Shown here: positions 13,115-20,359 of the stretch, piece after piece | Position numbering within the stretch: the stretch's first letter is position 1 | How the letters are laid out: each line of letters starts with the position of its first letter | Origin: C7867-001 sp035533615 | GTDB lineage: Bacteria > Patescibacteriota > Minisyncoccia > Phycocordibacterales > Phycocordibacteraceae | NCBI GenBank assembly: GCA_035533615.1 | Contig: DATLTM010000032.1 | Location: 1-21,891 of the forward strand | Reading direction: 5' to 3' | Length of the DNA: 21,891 nucleotides | Translations under genes and position numbers: made by a program | The notes under the pieces: generated by a model | The model's input: the letters and a program-made list of their open reading frames with translations, nothing else | Database searches by the model: none | What the model was told of the DNA's origin: nothing

Positions 13115-15886
13115 CTAGTGCGCGAGATACCGCTCGCGAATCATCGTTTCCACGGTAGCACGATCGCGGCCGTAAGTGAGCGAAGAAAGTCGAATGAGGT
13201 CGTCCGTTTGCGCATGATTCAGCACCGGCACGTCCGGCGTAACCATATCAAACGGTTTTTGGGGCACACCGCCCGCGAGCATTTTTACATACGCATTGCG
13301 AGTTTCGATATTGACAAAATCCAGCGCCTCGAAAACTGGCGCGAACTGTTTCGCGAAGAACTCGGCATCCTCCTCTCCGACACGGAAGACCACCAGATTA
13401 CCGACATTCCCGAAGACCGCGTCGCGCGCCTTTTCTTCTATCTGGCTCAAAAACTGATGCGCCAGCGAGAGCGCGAGTTTGTACTTGCGCGCCTCCGAAA
13501 GAATGCCTGGGATGGAATCGGTCGTTACGTTATGGAACTCGTCGATGTAGAGATAAAACGGCGGGTACGGCGCCCGCGGATTATCCGCCCGCGAAAGTGC
13601 CGCCATGAAAAGCTTGCCGACGATGATGAGGCCGAGCAGGTTCGCGTTCTTCTCACCGAGACGGCCTTTGGAGAGATTGATGAGCAATATCTTCTTTGTG
13701 TCCATCACTTCACGGAACTTGAAGGACGACTCCTGCTGGCCGACAATCGGACGGATAAAGTCGTTCGCGGTGAAATCATCAAACTTGTTGGTGATATACG
13801 GGACGATGTTCTCCAACGCGGCGTCGCCACCAGCCTTCGTCGCGATTTCGTTCCAGAATTGGTTCACGACCGGATTCATGCTTTTCGCAAGCTTCTCGCG
13901 GCGAAATTCGCCGTTAGAGAGCACGCGGGCAATGTCGAGGATAGTTGAACCAGTACTCGGATCCTCCATCACGAGCTGCGTTGCGTTACGGAAATACTGT
14001 TCAAAGGCGGGTCCCATGCTCTCGGGTATGTCGCCGTAGAGCCGACGGAATATCATTAAAAGCTCGTTAACAATGAAAGTTTTCTGCTCGGGATGCGCCA
14101 TATCGTATTCCAGGAAATTGAGCGCAAACGGCCGAGAGAGATCCGCCGGGTCGAAGTAGATGACATCCTTATAGCGCTCCGGCGGCACGGCCGCGAGAAT
14201 ATCTAGAATGTCGGAGCCGTGCGGATCGATGAAACAGCAGCCCTCGCCGTTCTGAATATCCTGAATAATCATTGATTTCATCAGACCGGTCTTGCCGGTT
14301 CCCGTCTGGCCGATAATGTAGAGGTGGCGCAGGCGATCCTCGGGGTCGAGATACACGCGCGTCTCCTGCCCGCGGTAGGTGTTGATACCGAGAAGCGAAC
14401 CGATCTGTGGGAGCGAGGCAGGTGCGGGCGCATGCGTGAAGCGCGTCTGCTTGAGGTGCGGCGAGCTCTCGATACCCGACGGCGGAAAATGATAAATAGT
14501 TGTCAATTCGCGCAAAGACAGCGGAAGCGCCGATGCATCCGGCAGACGAAATGAAAATTCATCAAAGATCTTCTGCGCGCTTCGAGCCGTGGCGCGCGCA
14601 AATTGGAGTCGATTCCCCTGCGTATTCGCGAACTGATTAAACGCCGCTTCGAGCTCTCCGAGCACACGACTTGCCGTATCCGCGTCGCGGGAAGAAGCAA
14701 CGAGCCGTATCGTCGCACCGACAATCGGCATTGCGATTTTTCTCTCTACCTGTTCTATATATGTTTTATTCGCTTCAACCTGGCGAATCTCTGCTTCTTT
14801 GGCCTTCTGTGCATCTTTGGACTTCCCGCCGAAAAGAGTCCTTCCGACATCGCGTGCGAATTCTCCGAGTACGGTTTCCGGCGCGCTGAATGCCACCGAA
14901 CGCTTCTCTCCCTTACGGAGTGCTTGAAGGATCTTCCGATAATGCTTCACGTGTCGCTCCGCGCGCGGTTCGATGATGATTTGTAACGCGGCGCCTTCGC
15001 CTGTCTTCTCTATCTTGGCAAATGCATTGATGATGGCGTTAATCGGATCGTATTCAAAGTCGGTATAGTCTTTGAGCGGCAAAACCGGATTCTCAGTAAA
15101 GCGCGCGACTGAAGCGAGTGCGGTTCCGCCCTCCGCAAATACATTGTAGTCAGCTGGTTGTTGCGCTAGATGCGCGTTTGGAAATATCGCGAGGAGCTGT
15201 TTTTCAAAAAGGGTACGTTTACTGTTCGGCACTGCTGCATAGAATTGGAGTTCGGGGCCGTCGGAGGGCACTGCGAGTTCGAGTGCGAAATAATGTGGTT
15301 CACCCGGAACCGCTTGCTCAACCGAGAGCAGTCCAGAATAGAATTGTTCCATGCCGGAAATAAGTTCCTTAAGCGTCTTTTGGCGCGTGTTCGGTTCTTC
15401 GCTCCTCGGCCCGGGAAGCGCGATTTCATAAAGCGTCATTTTGAGCGCCTGGAAACGCGGTGTCTTCTCGTCAATACCGGAAGCAACGAGACCTGCGGCG
15501 ATGTAACGTACGAGATACCGGTGGAAGTCATCCGTAAGATGCGGGTCATGGAGCTTCTCCAAGACCAAGAGTGCATTCTTAATCCCTTTCTCTTCCATCG
15601 TCTGCTGCAAGCTTCGAATCGCAGCCTCGCTGCCGCCTAAATTAAGTTCGGCAAGTACTTTTTTCGCCGTGTCATTTGTTGCCGATTCGGCAAAACGGTA
15701 CTCGGGCGCAAACAATTCCACGGGTGCAGCGTGATGTTCGCGAACCTGTTCAGAAACAATGCGGGTGCGCTCGGCCGCATCTGACACTTTCCCGCTTGCT
15801 GCGAGTTCTGCTTCCTTACGCGTCACCTGCTCACGCAAATATGCGAGCTCCTCCTCAGGCGTGGACAACTTCGGTGCTGATTCCAT
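13115..15886 (-). CDS. TraD/VirD4-like (DUF87-type) membrane-associated ATPase
   Basis: 923 aa. The C-terminal half is a P-loop motor of the TraD/VirD4/DUF87 class: Walker A GQTGTGKT (526-533), CCFIDPHGSDILD (550-562), Walker B FYLYIDEFHN (777-786), and a sensor-like region SLAHQFLSQIEE (807-818). The N-terminal half (about 70-430) has a charged helical start and an alpha/beta region (EPHYFALELAVP; LQFYAAVPNSKRTLFEKQLLAIFP), seen in Patescibacterial ATPases of this type (DUF8128-like; name from memory). No transmembrane segment is obvious, unlike classical VirD4. Such ATPases move DNA or protein through membranes; no relaxase or other secretion gene is in the window. ATG 15886 has TATACT 7 nt upstream and only 23 bp separate it from the divergent dedA-like start. 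The 763-aa gene follows after 3 nt. Confidence 0.9.
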   Translation of the reverse strand: MESAPKLSTPEEELAYLREQVTRKEAELAASGKVSDAAERTRIVSEQVREHHAAPVELFAPEYRFAESATNDTAKKVLAELNLGGSEAAIRSLQQTMEEKGIKNALLVLEKLHDPHLTDDFHRYLVRYIAAGLVASGIDEKTPRFQALKMTLYEIALPGPRSEEPNTRQKTLKELISGMEQFYSGLLSVEQAVPGEPHYFALELAVPSDGPELQFYAAVPNSKRTLFEKQLLAIFPNAHLAQQPADYNVFAEGGTALASVARFTENPVLPLKDYTDFEYDPINAIINAFAKIEKTGEGAALQIIIEPRAERHVKHYRKILQALRKGEKRSVAFSAPETVLGEFARDVGRTLFGGKSKDAQKAKEAEIRQVEANKTYIEQVERKIAMPIVGATIRLVASSRDADTASRVLGELEAAFNQFANTQGNRLQFARATARSAQKIFDEFSFRLPDASALPLSLRELTTIYHFPPSGIESSPHLKQTRFTHAPAPASLPQIGSLLGINTYRGQETRVYLDPEDRLRHLYIIGQTGTGKTGLMKSMIIQDIQNGEGCCFIDPHGSDILDILAAVPPERYKDVIYFDPADLSRPFALNFLEYDMAHPEQKTFIVNELLMIFRRLYGDIPESMGPAFEQYFRNATQLVMEDPSTGSTILDIARVLSNGEFRREKLAKSMNPVVNQFWNEIATKAGGDAALENIVPYITNKFDDFTANDFIRPIVGQQESSFKFREVMDTKKILLINLSKGRLGEKNANLLGLIIVGKLFMAALSRADNPRAPYPPFYLYIDEFHNVTTDSIPGILSEARKYKLALSLAHQFLSQIEEKARDAVFGNVGNLVVFRVGEEDAEFFAKQFAPVFEALDFVNIETRNAYVKMLAGGVPQKPFDMVTPDVPVLNHAQTDDLIRLSSLTYGRDRATVETMIRERYLAH

Positions 15887-15893
15887 TCCCTAC

Positions 15894-15901
15894 AGTATAC
15901 T
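15894..15901. promoter_or_regulatory. Palindromic AGTATACT shared as -10 by two divergent genes
   Basis: AGTATACT reads the same on both strands, so each strand carries TATACT: on minus it ends 7 nt before the ATPase ATG (15886), on plus 8 nt before the DedA ATG (15910). The whole intergenic gap is 23 bp, so both mRNAs are likely leaderless and the two initiations should exclude each other. Confidence 0.6.
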
Positions 15902-15909
15902 GCACACGA

Positions 15910-16527
15910 ATGCTCAATTTTCTTTTGGCGTGTATACATCTCGACCCGATGGCAATCGTGCAGACCGGCAGTTATCTTGGGCTTGCGTTCCTTATTTTCG
16001 CCGAGAGCGGGCTCTTTTTTGGCATCTTCCTTCCCGGCGACTCGATCCTCTTCGCGGCGGGACTGCTCTCAGCGAGCGGTTTCCTCATCGTGGGTCCCTT
16101 AATGATGATTATCGTTGCGGCGGCGATACTCGGCGACTCGGTCGGTTACTGGTTCGGATCGGAGATTGGCGGACGCCTCTTTGAACGCAAGACTTCGCGC
16201 TTTTTCAAACAGGAATACCTGAAGCGCACCGAACGTTTCTATCGGATATACGGCGGCCGCGCGGTCGTGCTCGCGCGCTTCGTACCCATCGTGCGCACAG
16301 TCGCACCAATTCTCGCTGGCGCCAGTTCGATGAAATACCGAGTCTTCCTCGCCTACAATATGATTGGCGGATTCCTCTGGGGCGCGGGGATGATAGCGCT
16401 CGGATTCTTTCTCGGCTCAGCAATACCGGACAGCGACAAATACGTGCTTCCACTCTCTCTTGTTATCGTCGTGATTTCCTTTCTCCCTCTCCTCATCAAT
16501 CTCGCCCGCGGCAAGCATGCAATTTAG
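15910..16527 (+). CDS. DedA family membrane protein
   Basis: 205 aa integral membrane protein of the DedA/SNARE-associated family, whose members act in lipid-carrier (undecaprenyl phosphate) or phospholipid translocation and membrane homeostasis. Family marks: GLFFGIFLPGDSILFAAG (35-51), GDSVGYWFGSEIGGRLF (75-91), the amphipathic stretch with conserved Arg in ARFVPIVRTVAPILAG (122-137), then KYRVFLAYNMIGGFLWG (142-158) and C-terminal membrane helices. Start ATG 15910 was chosen because it matches family N-termini and leaves room for the divergent ATPase; a longer open frame to 15676 lies over the ATPase gene. ATG 15949 is a weaker alternative. The stop overlaps the stop of the convergent 69-aa gene by 3 nt. 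Confidence 0.93.
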   Translation: MLNFLLACIHLDPMAIVQTGSYLGLAFLIFAESGLFFGIFLPGDSILFAAGLLSASGFLIVGPLMMIIVAAAILGDSVGYWFGSEIGGRLFERKTSRFFKQEYLKRTERFYRIYGGRAVVLARFVPIVRTVAPILAGASSMKYRVFLAYNMIGGFLWGAGMIALGFFLGSAIPDSDKYVLPLSLVIVVISFLPLLINLARGKHAI

Positions 16528-16733
16528 AGGCCCGCTCCCGTCAGATTTGTCGTATAGGAAGCAATGAATTGCGGAATGACGAAGATGAGACCGATTGCCG
16601 GCAAGACGATAAGAGCAATCGTAACAACGCCTGTCCAAAACAGATACTTCCGTACCGACTCGGCGGCCCGATATGCCTTGTCCGCCTTCGCGCTTATCTC
16701 TTCAAGCTTTACAGCGAGTTCGGGATCAATCAT
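16524..16733 (-). CDS. Small single-domain membrane protein, unknown function
   Basis: 69 aa. A charged amphipathic N-terminal helix (PELAVKLEEISAKADKAYRAAESVRKY as a region, residues 4-30) is followed by one long or hairpin membrane segment (about 31-60, including TGVVTIALIVLPAIGLIFV) and a short polar tail. Not assignable to a named family. It overlaps the holin-like gene by 8 nt (start inside it), with GGAG 11 nt upstream, so it is probably translated by coupling. Its stop meets that of dedA convergently. Confidence 0.75.
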   Translation of the reverse strand: MIDPELAVKLEEISAKADKAYRAAESVRKYLFWTGVVTIALIVLPAIGLIFVIPQFIASYTTNLTGAGL

Positions 16734-17070
16734 GCGACGAGTAACTCCAAGCGTGGAAGACCCAATTTATAATCGCAAGTACAACTGCAAAGAGCAGCGC
16801 GGTCCAGAATCCGGAAACGAAAAATCCCGGTACGAGGACTGAGACGAGCATGATGAGGCAGGCATTAATGACAAGAGAGAAGAGACCGAGCGTGATGATG
16901 TTTATCGGAAGCGTGAGGATAAGCAAGATGGGACGAATAAAGAGATTCAGCGCACCGAGTACGACCGCCGCAATGAGCGCTCCGATGAGCGTTACCGAGA
17001 CGCCCGGAACGATATACGCCGCAATGCCGATGGAGAGCGCCGCGATGAACCAGTGAAAAAATAGTCTCAT
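16726..17070 (-). CDS. Phage-holin-4-like (YvlD-type) four-helix membrane protein
   Basis: 114 aa, four hydrophobic helices with the typical pattern VPGVSVTLIGALIAAVVLGALN, then IRPILLILTLPINIITLGLFSLVINACLIMLVS and a C-terminal WTALLFAVVLAIINW. It matches the mycobacterial-type phage holin superfamily IV/YvlD family, widespread in bacterial chromosomes and not a sign of a prophage; function poorly known, membrane stress suspected. ATG 17070 has a perfect extended -10 TGGTATAAT ending 7 nt upstream and no Shine-Dalgarno site. Confidence 0.9.
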   Translation of the reverse strand: MRLFFHWFIAALSIGIAAYIVPGVSVTLIGALIAAVVLGALNLFIRPILLILTLPINIITLGLFSLVINACLIMLVSVLVPGFFVSGFWTALLFAVVLAIINWVFHAWSYSSHD

Positions 17071-17077
17071 GGGGGAA

Positions 17078-17086
17078 ATTATACCA
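17078..17086 (-). promoter_or_regulatory. Extended -10 of the holin-like gene overlapping the ZIP stop codon
   Basis: TGG-TATAAT on the minus strand, perfect match, ending 7 nt before ATG 17070. The TAA stop of the ZIP gene is contained in the TATAAT, so the coding end of one gene forms the promoter of the next. Confidence 0.65.
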
Positions 17087-17792
17087 TATGCACGATCGTA
17101 TACAGTACGAGTGCTCCGAGGAGCGTCATCACGGTCGTAAGAGCACGCGGATGGCGATGATGACTCTCGGGAATGAGATCGCTTGCCGAGAGATAGAGAA
17201 AAGAGCCAGCGAAGACAGCGAGTACGAGCCCGATGGCTGATTCGGGAATACTAAAAAAGAGAGTGGAGGCGGCGCCGGCTGCTGGTGCGGCTGCGTCCGT
17301 GAGAAGCCACCGGAACGCTCGTTTCCGACTCCCGCCGTTCTTCAAGACGAGATTGACTGTGTTAATACCGTCGGAGAAGTCATGAGTCAGCACCGCGGCA
17401 GTGACAACGATGCCAACCATAACCGAAGCCTGGAAACTGACGCCGATGGCAACGCCGTCAAGAAAGCTGTGCACCGAGAGCGTGAGCGCGCCGAATGCTC
17501 CGCGTGGCGCGTTTGTTTCGCCATCCTCCTCGTGCGTGTGCAAAAGAATAAGTCGGTCGAGAATAAAATAACCGAAGAAGCCAGCCGCGATGAAAAGCGC
17601 AACTGCCGAGGCGGAATGATATTTCGCCCCGAGATTGATGGCTTCAGGCAAAAGGTCGAAAAGCGCAACGCCCGCGACTGCACCAGCCGAAAAGCCGAGA
17701 ATAAGATGCAGCTTGTCGCGGAATTTAAGCGCAAAAGAACCGCCGACAAAAGTAGCTGCCGAGGCGGCGAGAGAAACGAGAAAGACGTTCAT
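17079..17792 (-). CDS. ZIP family divalent metal transporter
   Basis: 237 aa with seven to eight membrane helices. ZIP proteins import zinc or related divalent metals into the cytoplasm. The helix IV motif is HSFLDGVAIG (108-117), containing the His and Asp metal ligands; helix V has HDFSDGINT (137-145) in place of the classical HExPE. A short acidic/His loop HTHEEDGE (85-92) lies between helices III and IV, and an HHRH cluster at 211-214 in the last loop could bind metal. Start ATG 17792 was chosen over an in-frame TTG at 17810: TATCAT (17799-17804) ends 6 nt upstream and there is no Shine-Dalgarno site. It is followed by the holin-like gene whose promoter overlaps its stop codon. Confidence 0.93.
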   Translation of the reverse strand: MNVFLVSLAASAATFVGGSFALKFRDKLHLILGFSAGAVAGVALFDLLPEAINLGAKYHSASAVALFIAAGFFGYFILDRLILLHTHEEDGETNAPRGAFGALTLSVHSFLDGVAIGVSFQASVMVGIVVTAAVLTHDFSDGINTVNLVLKNGGSRKRAFRWLLTDAAAPAAGAASTLFFSIPESAIGLVLAVFAGSFLYLSASDLIPESHHRHPRALTTVMTLLGALVLYTIVHMV

Positions 17793-17798
17793 ATCGGC

Positions 17799-17804
17799 AT
17801 GATA
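17799..17804 (-). promoter_or_regulatory. Candidate -10 of the ZIP gene, TATCAT
   Basis: Five of six matches to TATAAT, 6 nt before ATG 17792; leaderless arrangement. Preceded by GGTG, not a strict TGN. Confidence 0.4.
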
Positions 17805-17855
17805 CACCAATGCACAACCGGCTTCGCCGATCGCGCATTGCCGCCCGTCGAACCG

Positions 17856-18560
17856 TTACTGTTTTAATGCCGTTTCTATTGCCGCCTGGAATGTCGCGTA
17901 GGGATATGCGCCCGCGATCATTTGCGTGCCAATAACGAATGAAGGAGTTGCTTGGATTCCGAAGTTTGCGGCTTCTGTCTTGTCCGCATTAATGGTCGCA
18001 TCATAGGTGCTCTGATTCGCAGCCACGTCAGCCTTAATCTTATTAACGTCAATACCACTCACCGAACCGGTCACCTTGAGGATGAAGGCGAGATTGTCTG
18101 CGGCACTCAAACTATTTTCCTGCGGTTCCTGGGAATAAAACGCTGTGCGCCATTCGGAGAATTGTGCCGGATACAATGCCCACACTGCGCGCGCATATTC
18201 GGCGTCCACTTGCGAGTCAGGCCCGAGGAATTGGAAATCCTTGAAGACAACCTTGACCTTACCGGCATTCACATAATCCGCGATAATCTGCGGCAGCGTA
18301 TTGAGTTCAAACTGCTTGCAGAACGGACACTGGTAATCCGACCATTCAGCGACCGTTACCGGCGCATTCGCTTGACCGATAAAGGGTTCTCCGTCGGTCT
18401 TTACATTTTTAATATCCACCGCCACCGACGGCGCGGTCCCGGCCTGAGGTGAGCCTGCGGGAGCAGGATGCGAACCGTTCCAGACGACAGCTCCTGCAAT
18501 GAGAAGCCCAGCGGCGACGACAGCTATTGGTAAAAATTTACTATTTTCTGTGGTTTCCAT
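17856..18560 (-). CDS. Membrane-anchored DsbA-like thiol-disulfide oxidoreductase
   Basis: 234 aa. One N-terminal membrane segment (about 9-27), an Ala/Pro/Gly linker (30-46), then a thioredoxin fold with an inserted helical domain (about 50-232). Active site CPFC (78-81) in SDYQCPFCKQF and the cis-proline loop ATPSF (Pro206) are both present, so it should be redox-active outside the membrane, oxidising or isomerising disulfides of exported proteins. No DsbB or VKOR partner is in the window. The start ATG 18560 lacks a Shine-Dalgarno site; extended -10 TGCTATGAT ends 9 nt upstream. The 3' neighbour on the strand, the ZIP gene, starts 63 nt after its stop. Confidence 0.95.
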   Translation of the reverse strand: METTENSKFLPIAVVAAGLLIAGAVVWNGSHPAPAGSPQAGTAPSVAVDIKNVKTDGEPFIGQANAPVTVAEWSDYQCPFCKQFELNTLPQIIADYVNAGKVKVVFKDFQFLGPDSQVDAEYARAVWALYPAQFSEWRTAFYSQEPQENSLSAADNLAFILKVTGSVSGIDVNKIKADVAANQSTYDATINADKTEAANFGIQATPSFVIGTQMIAGAYPYATFQAAIETALKQ

Positions 18561-18569
18561 ATGCAGGTA

Positions 18570-18578
18570 ATCATAGCA
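18570..18578 (-). promoter_or_regulatory. Extended -10 of the DsbA-like gene, TGCTATGAT
   Basis: TGC-TATGAT on the minus strand, 9 nt before ATG 18560; identical to the box before the DUF5663-like gene. Confidence 0.5.
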
Positions 18579-18609
18579 TACCTATAAAATACAAATACTT
18601 ATTACTCTA

Positions 18610-19098
18610 TTATTTCTTCCATTCCAATCTATTACCCCGCCGGCGTGCATCGACCATGCGCAATTCCTCGTCAATACCGCCGATAAGGTCATACTCATTT
18701 GTCTCGTCAGTCGAGATCCAGGCATATCTGTCGGTCTCGCTCTTCTGTAGGATGACTTCCCCGCTCTCCCAATCAGCCATGCAGGAGATGACGAGTAGGG
18801 GCGTACCTTCGTTATCTCTGGTAGCGAGCGAAGTGACATATTCTATATTTTTAATCTCAAGCCCGACTTCCTCTTTCACCTCTCTGCGCACCACTCGCTC
18901 AAGGACATTGTACCAACATTCCTCCGTATCTTTGGGCAGATTGATATAGTCGCTCGTTTCCAACCTTCCTCCCGGCACGGTCCATTTGCCCGGGAAGCGT
19001 TTCTTGGCAAGCGTACGTTGCGTGATGAGATACTTCCCGTCCTTCACAACGATGGCTGTGACGGCGACCTCGTGAAGCAGCTGTGACGCTGGTTCCAT
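18610..19098 (-). CDS. NUDIX hydrolase with a stretched Nudix box
   Basis: 162 aa, cytoplasmic. NUDIX enzymes cleave nucleoside diphosphates linked to another moiety. The core is FPGKWTVPGGRLE (35-47) and RREVKEEVGL (71-80), giving the metal-binding glutamates Glu73, Glu76 and Glu77. The segment between GG and RE is 27 residues instead of about 13, with YINLPKDTEECWYNVLERVV inserted or substituted; the substrate cannot be predicted. Start ATG 19098 has extended -10 TGC-TATGCT (19105-19113) 6 nt upstream and no Shine-Dalgarno site. It lies 18 nt after the stop of the 381-aa gene. Confidence 0.9.
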   Translation of the reverse strand: MEPASQLLHEVAVTAIVVKDGKYLITQRTLAKKRFPGKWTVPGGRLETSDYINLPKDTEECWYNVLERVVRREVKEEVGLEIKNIEYVTSLATRDNEGTPLLVISCMADWESGEVILQKSETDRYAWISTDETNEYDLIGGIDEELRMVDARRRGNRLEWKK

Positions 19099-19104
19099 GA
19101 CGCA

Positions 19105-19113
19105 AGCATAGCA
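19105..19113 (-). promoter_or_regulatory. Extended -10 of the NUDIX gene, TGCTATGCT
   Basis: TGC-TATGCT on the minus strand ends 6 nt before ATG 19098, in the 18-nt gap between genes. Confidence 0.45.
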
Positions 19114-19116
19114 CGA

Positions 19117-20262
19117 TCATTGATACTGGATATAAATCGGTGCTGGGGTGAGCGAAAGGACCTGGGTGGTTGTGAGCATGCCGGTCGAGGGCGGTTTTAA
19201 ATCATTTTTATAAAACAGCTTTATGCCCGTGAACTGAACCGGCTCCGAAGTGATGACTCTTTTATATGTATTCATCTTTTTTTCCTGCGAGCCCCAGCCG
19301 TCCATGTCCATCACTATCTCAACTTCCGGCAAGGGCCGTATCTTTTGGTAATTTGTCACCATGGCTTCGGTAAAGCGATGTACGACGAGTATCTTCGGCG
19401 GGAGATGATTCTCGTCCACAAGACCCGCAAGATATTCGGCGGCATAGTTCACGTCGGCCGCGTCAAAGGTCCCAATGACCGTACCGGGCGGATTGCCGAA
19501 TTTCATCGAGAATTCCGGGTCGATGGCAAGTTCCACATTCGGCATTCTAAGATATTCTTCCAGCCGCGGCAGTTCGTATTGCAGGGTACTCAACCCAACC
19601 TGTACGTCGAGGAAAAGAAGCCCATGCACTTGATTTGCCATGTCAAGCGCGTGATCGATCTGGCTGTTTGGCATCCGGAGAATGTACTTACCTTCCTTGC
19701 CTGCCGTCCCCTGTGCAACCACAGCGATGTATTGGATGGCCGGAATGACAGGCGTCGATGGATCGGCGGCAGCCCACTCGGCCGTCGTGCTCGCAAGCAT
19801 CGAGAGCACCTGAGCCTCCGGGTACTCACCGAGCACTCCCATCCCCGTTGAATAGAAATTTCCATAAAAAGCGATGATGCGGTTGAATGGAAGGATGGCG
19901 CCCGCGTCCGGATAAACCGTCCGCACCGGCCAGAGCCGCGGCGTGGATGATGCGGCGACTGTTCTTGATGTGCTTGTCGCAGTCGTGGACGCGAAGGTTG
20001 TGAATGCAAGCGTCGATGTACTTATATGCGCGAGTGCGAGAAGCCGCGCATCATAGTCGGACTTATCCAGGGTCGGCAGTGGAATGAAACGATCTGGCGC
20101 ATCAGCGGCCTCCGAACGATATTCCATTGCGAAGAAGTTCGAGTGACTGAAAAGATACGCGGCGATAACCATCGCGACTCCAATGACCCCCAACGCTATA
20201 AGATAAAAGCGCACCATACGCGTGGGTAGAGGAGTACGGTGAGAATCAAAACGGCGGGACAT
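19117..20262 (-). CDS. Membrane-anchored protein of an uncharacterised, probably barrel-shaped family
   Basis: 381 aa. N-terminal membrane anchor (about 17-38), a Ser/Thr/Ala-rich linker (78-108), then one domain (110-381). That domain starts with RIIAFYGNFYSTGMGVLGEY and has alternating strands and helices with acidic residues at strand ends: LLFLDVQVG (Asp219), LAIDPEFSM (Asp248, Glu250), VVHRFTEAMV, IVMDMDGWG (Asp319, Asp321), ending in PAPIYIQYQ. From memory this resembles a family of exported proteins in Actinobacteria whose C-terminus also ends in a similar YQ motif; no function is known to me. The pattern suggests a TIM-barrel hydrolase-like fold, possibly acting on cell-wall sugars; this is inference. 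The start has TAGAAT 6 nt upstream (20269-20274) and no Shine-Dalgarno site. Confidence 0.8.
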   Translation of the reverse strand: MSRRFDSHRTPLPTRMVRFYLIALGVIGVAMVIAAYLFSHSNFFAMEYRSEAADAPDRFIPLPTLDKSDYDARLLALAHISTSTLAFTTFASTTATSTSRTVAASSTPRLWPVRTVYPDAGAILPFNRIIAFYGNFYSTGMGVLGEYPEAQVLSMLASTTAEWAAADPSTPVIPAIQYIAVVAQGTAGKEGKYILRMPNSQIDHALDMANQVHGLLFLDVQVGLSTLQYELPRLEEYLRMPNVELAIDPEFSMKFGNPPGTVIGTFDAADVNYAAEYLAGLVDENHLPPKILVVHRFTEAMVTNYQKIRPLPEVEIVMDMDGWGSQEKKMNTYKRVITSEPVQFTGIKLFYKNDLKPPSTGMLTTTQVLSLTPAPIYIQYQ

Positions 20263-20268
20263 AAGAAT

Positions 20269-20274
20269 ATTCTA
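20269..20274 (-). promoter_or_regulatory. Candidate -10 of the 381-aa gene, TAGAAT
   Basis: Five of six matches to TATAAT, 6 nt before ATG 20262; leaderless arrangement without a clear -35. Confidence 0.4.
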
Positions 20275-20315
20275 TTCATCTGAAATCTAACACACTGCGG
20301 GGACTGAGCGCACAA

Positions 20316-20344
20316 ACATCCGCCGACCTCCTGCCGACGGATGT
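20316..20344 (-). terminator. Possible terminator hairpin after the peptidoglycan-binding gene
   Basis: ACATCCG (20338-20344, minus strand) pairs with CGGATGT (20316-20322) over 7 bp; a further CG/CG pair can form inside after one mismatch. It lies 15 nt after the stop codon. The tail is only TTG, so termination would be weak. Confidence 0.4.
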
Positions 20345-20359
20345 CTGACGTTTGAAGAA

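Noticed and set aside
13118..13948. 276-codon plus-strand open frame
   Set aside because: Antisense to the conserved P-loop half of the TraD/VirD4-like ATPase; Arg/Glu-rich shadow composition, no domain recognised.
13115..15886. Conjugative element
   Set aside because: No relaxase, VirB-type proteins, integrase or oriT-like repeat in the window; lone TraD/VirD4-like ATPases are usual in Patescibacterial chromosomes.
15676..15909. 78-codon N-terminal extension of the DedA frame
   Set aside because: Lies over the ATPase N-terminus on the other strand and has no resemblance to DedA N-termini; ATG 15910 fits the family.
16726..17070. Prophage remnant suggested by the holin-like gene
   Set aside because: The YvlD/holin-4 family is common in ordinary chromosomes, and no other phage gene, integrase or attachment site is nearby.
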